The notes under the pieces are model-generated. The model saw only the letters and a program-made list of their open reading frames with translations. It had not been told where the DNA came from and ran no database searches. Positions 4,726 to 5,233 of a stretch of DNA of 5,233 bases are shown here, piece by piece. The stretch is from DATEPR01 sp036503065 (GTDB lineage Bacteria; Actinomycetota; Actinomycetes; Mycobacteriales; Pseudonocardiaceae). How positions within the stretch are numbered: position 1 is the stretch's first letter; every line of letters starts with the position of its first letter. The stretch is taken from the NCBI GenBank assembly GCA_036503065.1, contig DASXXM010000691.1:1-5233 (forward strand), written 5' to 3'. A program made the position numbers and the translations under genes.

Positions 4726-5233
4726 ATGAGTTATCCTGGGCACACGGACGGTGACAGCGATGCACGCCGCCGCACGGGCAGCGTCCGGCAGCGCGGCAAC
4801 TCCCTTCACGTACGCCTGTTCTCTGACATAGACCCGGTGACCGGCAAGGACGTGTACCTCGCCGCCACAATCAAGGGCAAGGCCGCCCACAAGAAGGCCG
4901 ACGACAAACTCGCCGAGTTCCGCACTCAAGTCATCCAGCAGCGTTCGGCCACGTCGGCACCTCCACTCGCATACGCCATTGACGAGTGGATGCGCGCCAG
5001 CGAAATCGAGGACAGCACGCGCGCCGGATACGTGAACTACATCGAGCGCTACATCAAGCCGGCATTGGGCAAGCAGCCGGCCAACAAGGTCGACGCCCGA
5101 ATGCTGGAGACCTTCTACAACGAACTACGTCGTTGCCGTATCAAGTGCAACGGCAAACCGTACATCGAAAAGCACGCCAAGGACGACGAGCACGATTGCG
5201 TCGCCGAGGAGTGCAAGGCCCACGAATGCAGGC
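4726..5233 (+). CDS. Tyrosine-recombinase-family integrase (N-terminal part)
   Basis: The frame is open from 4705 to the right edge; from ATG 4726 it gives 169 residues and the catalytic domain lies outside. Residues 18-51 (GSVRQRGNSLHVRLFSDID, then PVTGKDVYLAATIKG) match the N-terminal arm-DNA-binding module of actinobacterial phage/ICE integrases. Residues 81-134 match the SAM-like core-binding domain (AYAIDEWM, STRAGYVNYIERYIKPALG, MLETFYNEL). Residues 137-168 form a Cys/His-rich segment (C137, C141, H150, H156, C158, C163, H166, C168), typical of this subfamily and possibly zinc-binding. The enzyme would insert and excise the element at the tRNA. The start is uncertain: ATG 4714 is also in frame and neither has a Shine-Dalgarno; family proteins usually begin near residue 12-14. 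GC content is lower than the flanking chromosome, consistent with transfer. The usual R-H-R-Y residues cannot be checked here. Confidence 0.9.
   Translation, partial: MSYPGHTDGDSDARRRTGSVRQRGNSLHVRLFSDIDPVTGKDVYLAATIKGKAAHKKADDKLAEFRTQVIQQRSATSAPPLAYAIDEWMRASEIEDSTRAGYVNYIERYIKPALGKQPANKVDARMLETFYNELRRCRIKCNGKPYIEKHAKDDEHDCVAEECKAHECR

Noticed and set aside
4675..4929. An 84-codon minus-strand open frame next to the tRNA, as a possible excisionase
   Set aside because: It has no helix-turn-helix or excisionase pattern and is antisense to the well-supported integrase N-terminus.
1..5233. CRISPR arrays, insertion sequences or transposase genes
   Set aside because: No regularly spaced long repeats and no transposase motifs were seen on either strand.

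Overview
The window comes from a high-GC actinomycete. Coding stretches reach about 77% GC (bases 2641-2700), GTG starts are frequent, one gene looks leaderless, and every protein resembles actinobacterial families. The base composition and gene set fit a Pseudonocardiales- or Streptomyces-like soil organism, but nothing here fixes the genus.

Layout. (1) Bases 1-240, minus strand: the first 80 residues of a flavin-dependent, Baeyer-Villiger-type monooxygenase that runs off the left edge. (2) Bases 241-316: a compact divergent promoter with three GGTTACC repeats. (3) Bases 317-958: a TetR regulator, probably made from a leaderless mRNA and probably controlling itself and the monooxygenase. The layout recalls the mycobacterial ethA/ethR pair. 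(4) Bases 1060-3141: a 14-helix DHA2-type drug/proton antiporter with an added cytoplasmic C-terminal domain that reads as a MarR-like winged helix. It is preceded by a perfect inverted repeat. (5) Bases 3187-3519: a small protein of unknown function, possibly with a HicB-like fold. (6) Bases 3645-4286: a second TetR regulator of a different type. It overlaps tail to tail with (7) a 73-residue DUF3618-type single-pass membrane protein on the minus strand, 4249-4470. (8) Bases 4585-4660: a tRNA with a UAG anticodon, nominally leucine but with a short class I variable loop. (9) Base 4726 to the right edge: the N-terminal 169 residues of a tyrosine-family integrase reading away from the tRNA.

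Interpretation. The left 4.5 kb is ordinary actinobacterial chromosome carrying oxidation, efflux and regulation genes. The TetR, monooxygenase and efflux pump may form a small xenobiotic or metabolite response module, but only the monooxygenase-TetR link has direct promoter support. At the tRNA the sequence changes character: the 60 bases after it are about 48% GC and the integrase gene is near 63%. The tRNA plus integrase therefore probably mark one end of an integrated element (prophage or integrative conjugative element) whose body lies to the right. The most unusual features are the class I tRNA with a UAG anticodon, the transporter-winged-helix fusion, and two well-formed inverted repeats next to promoters.
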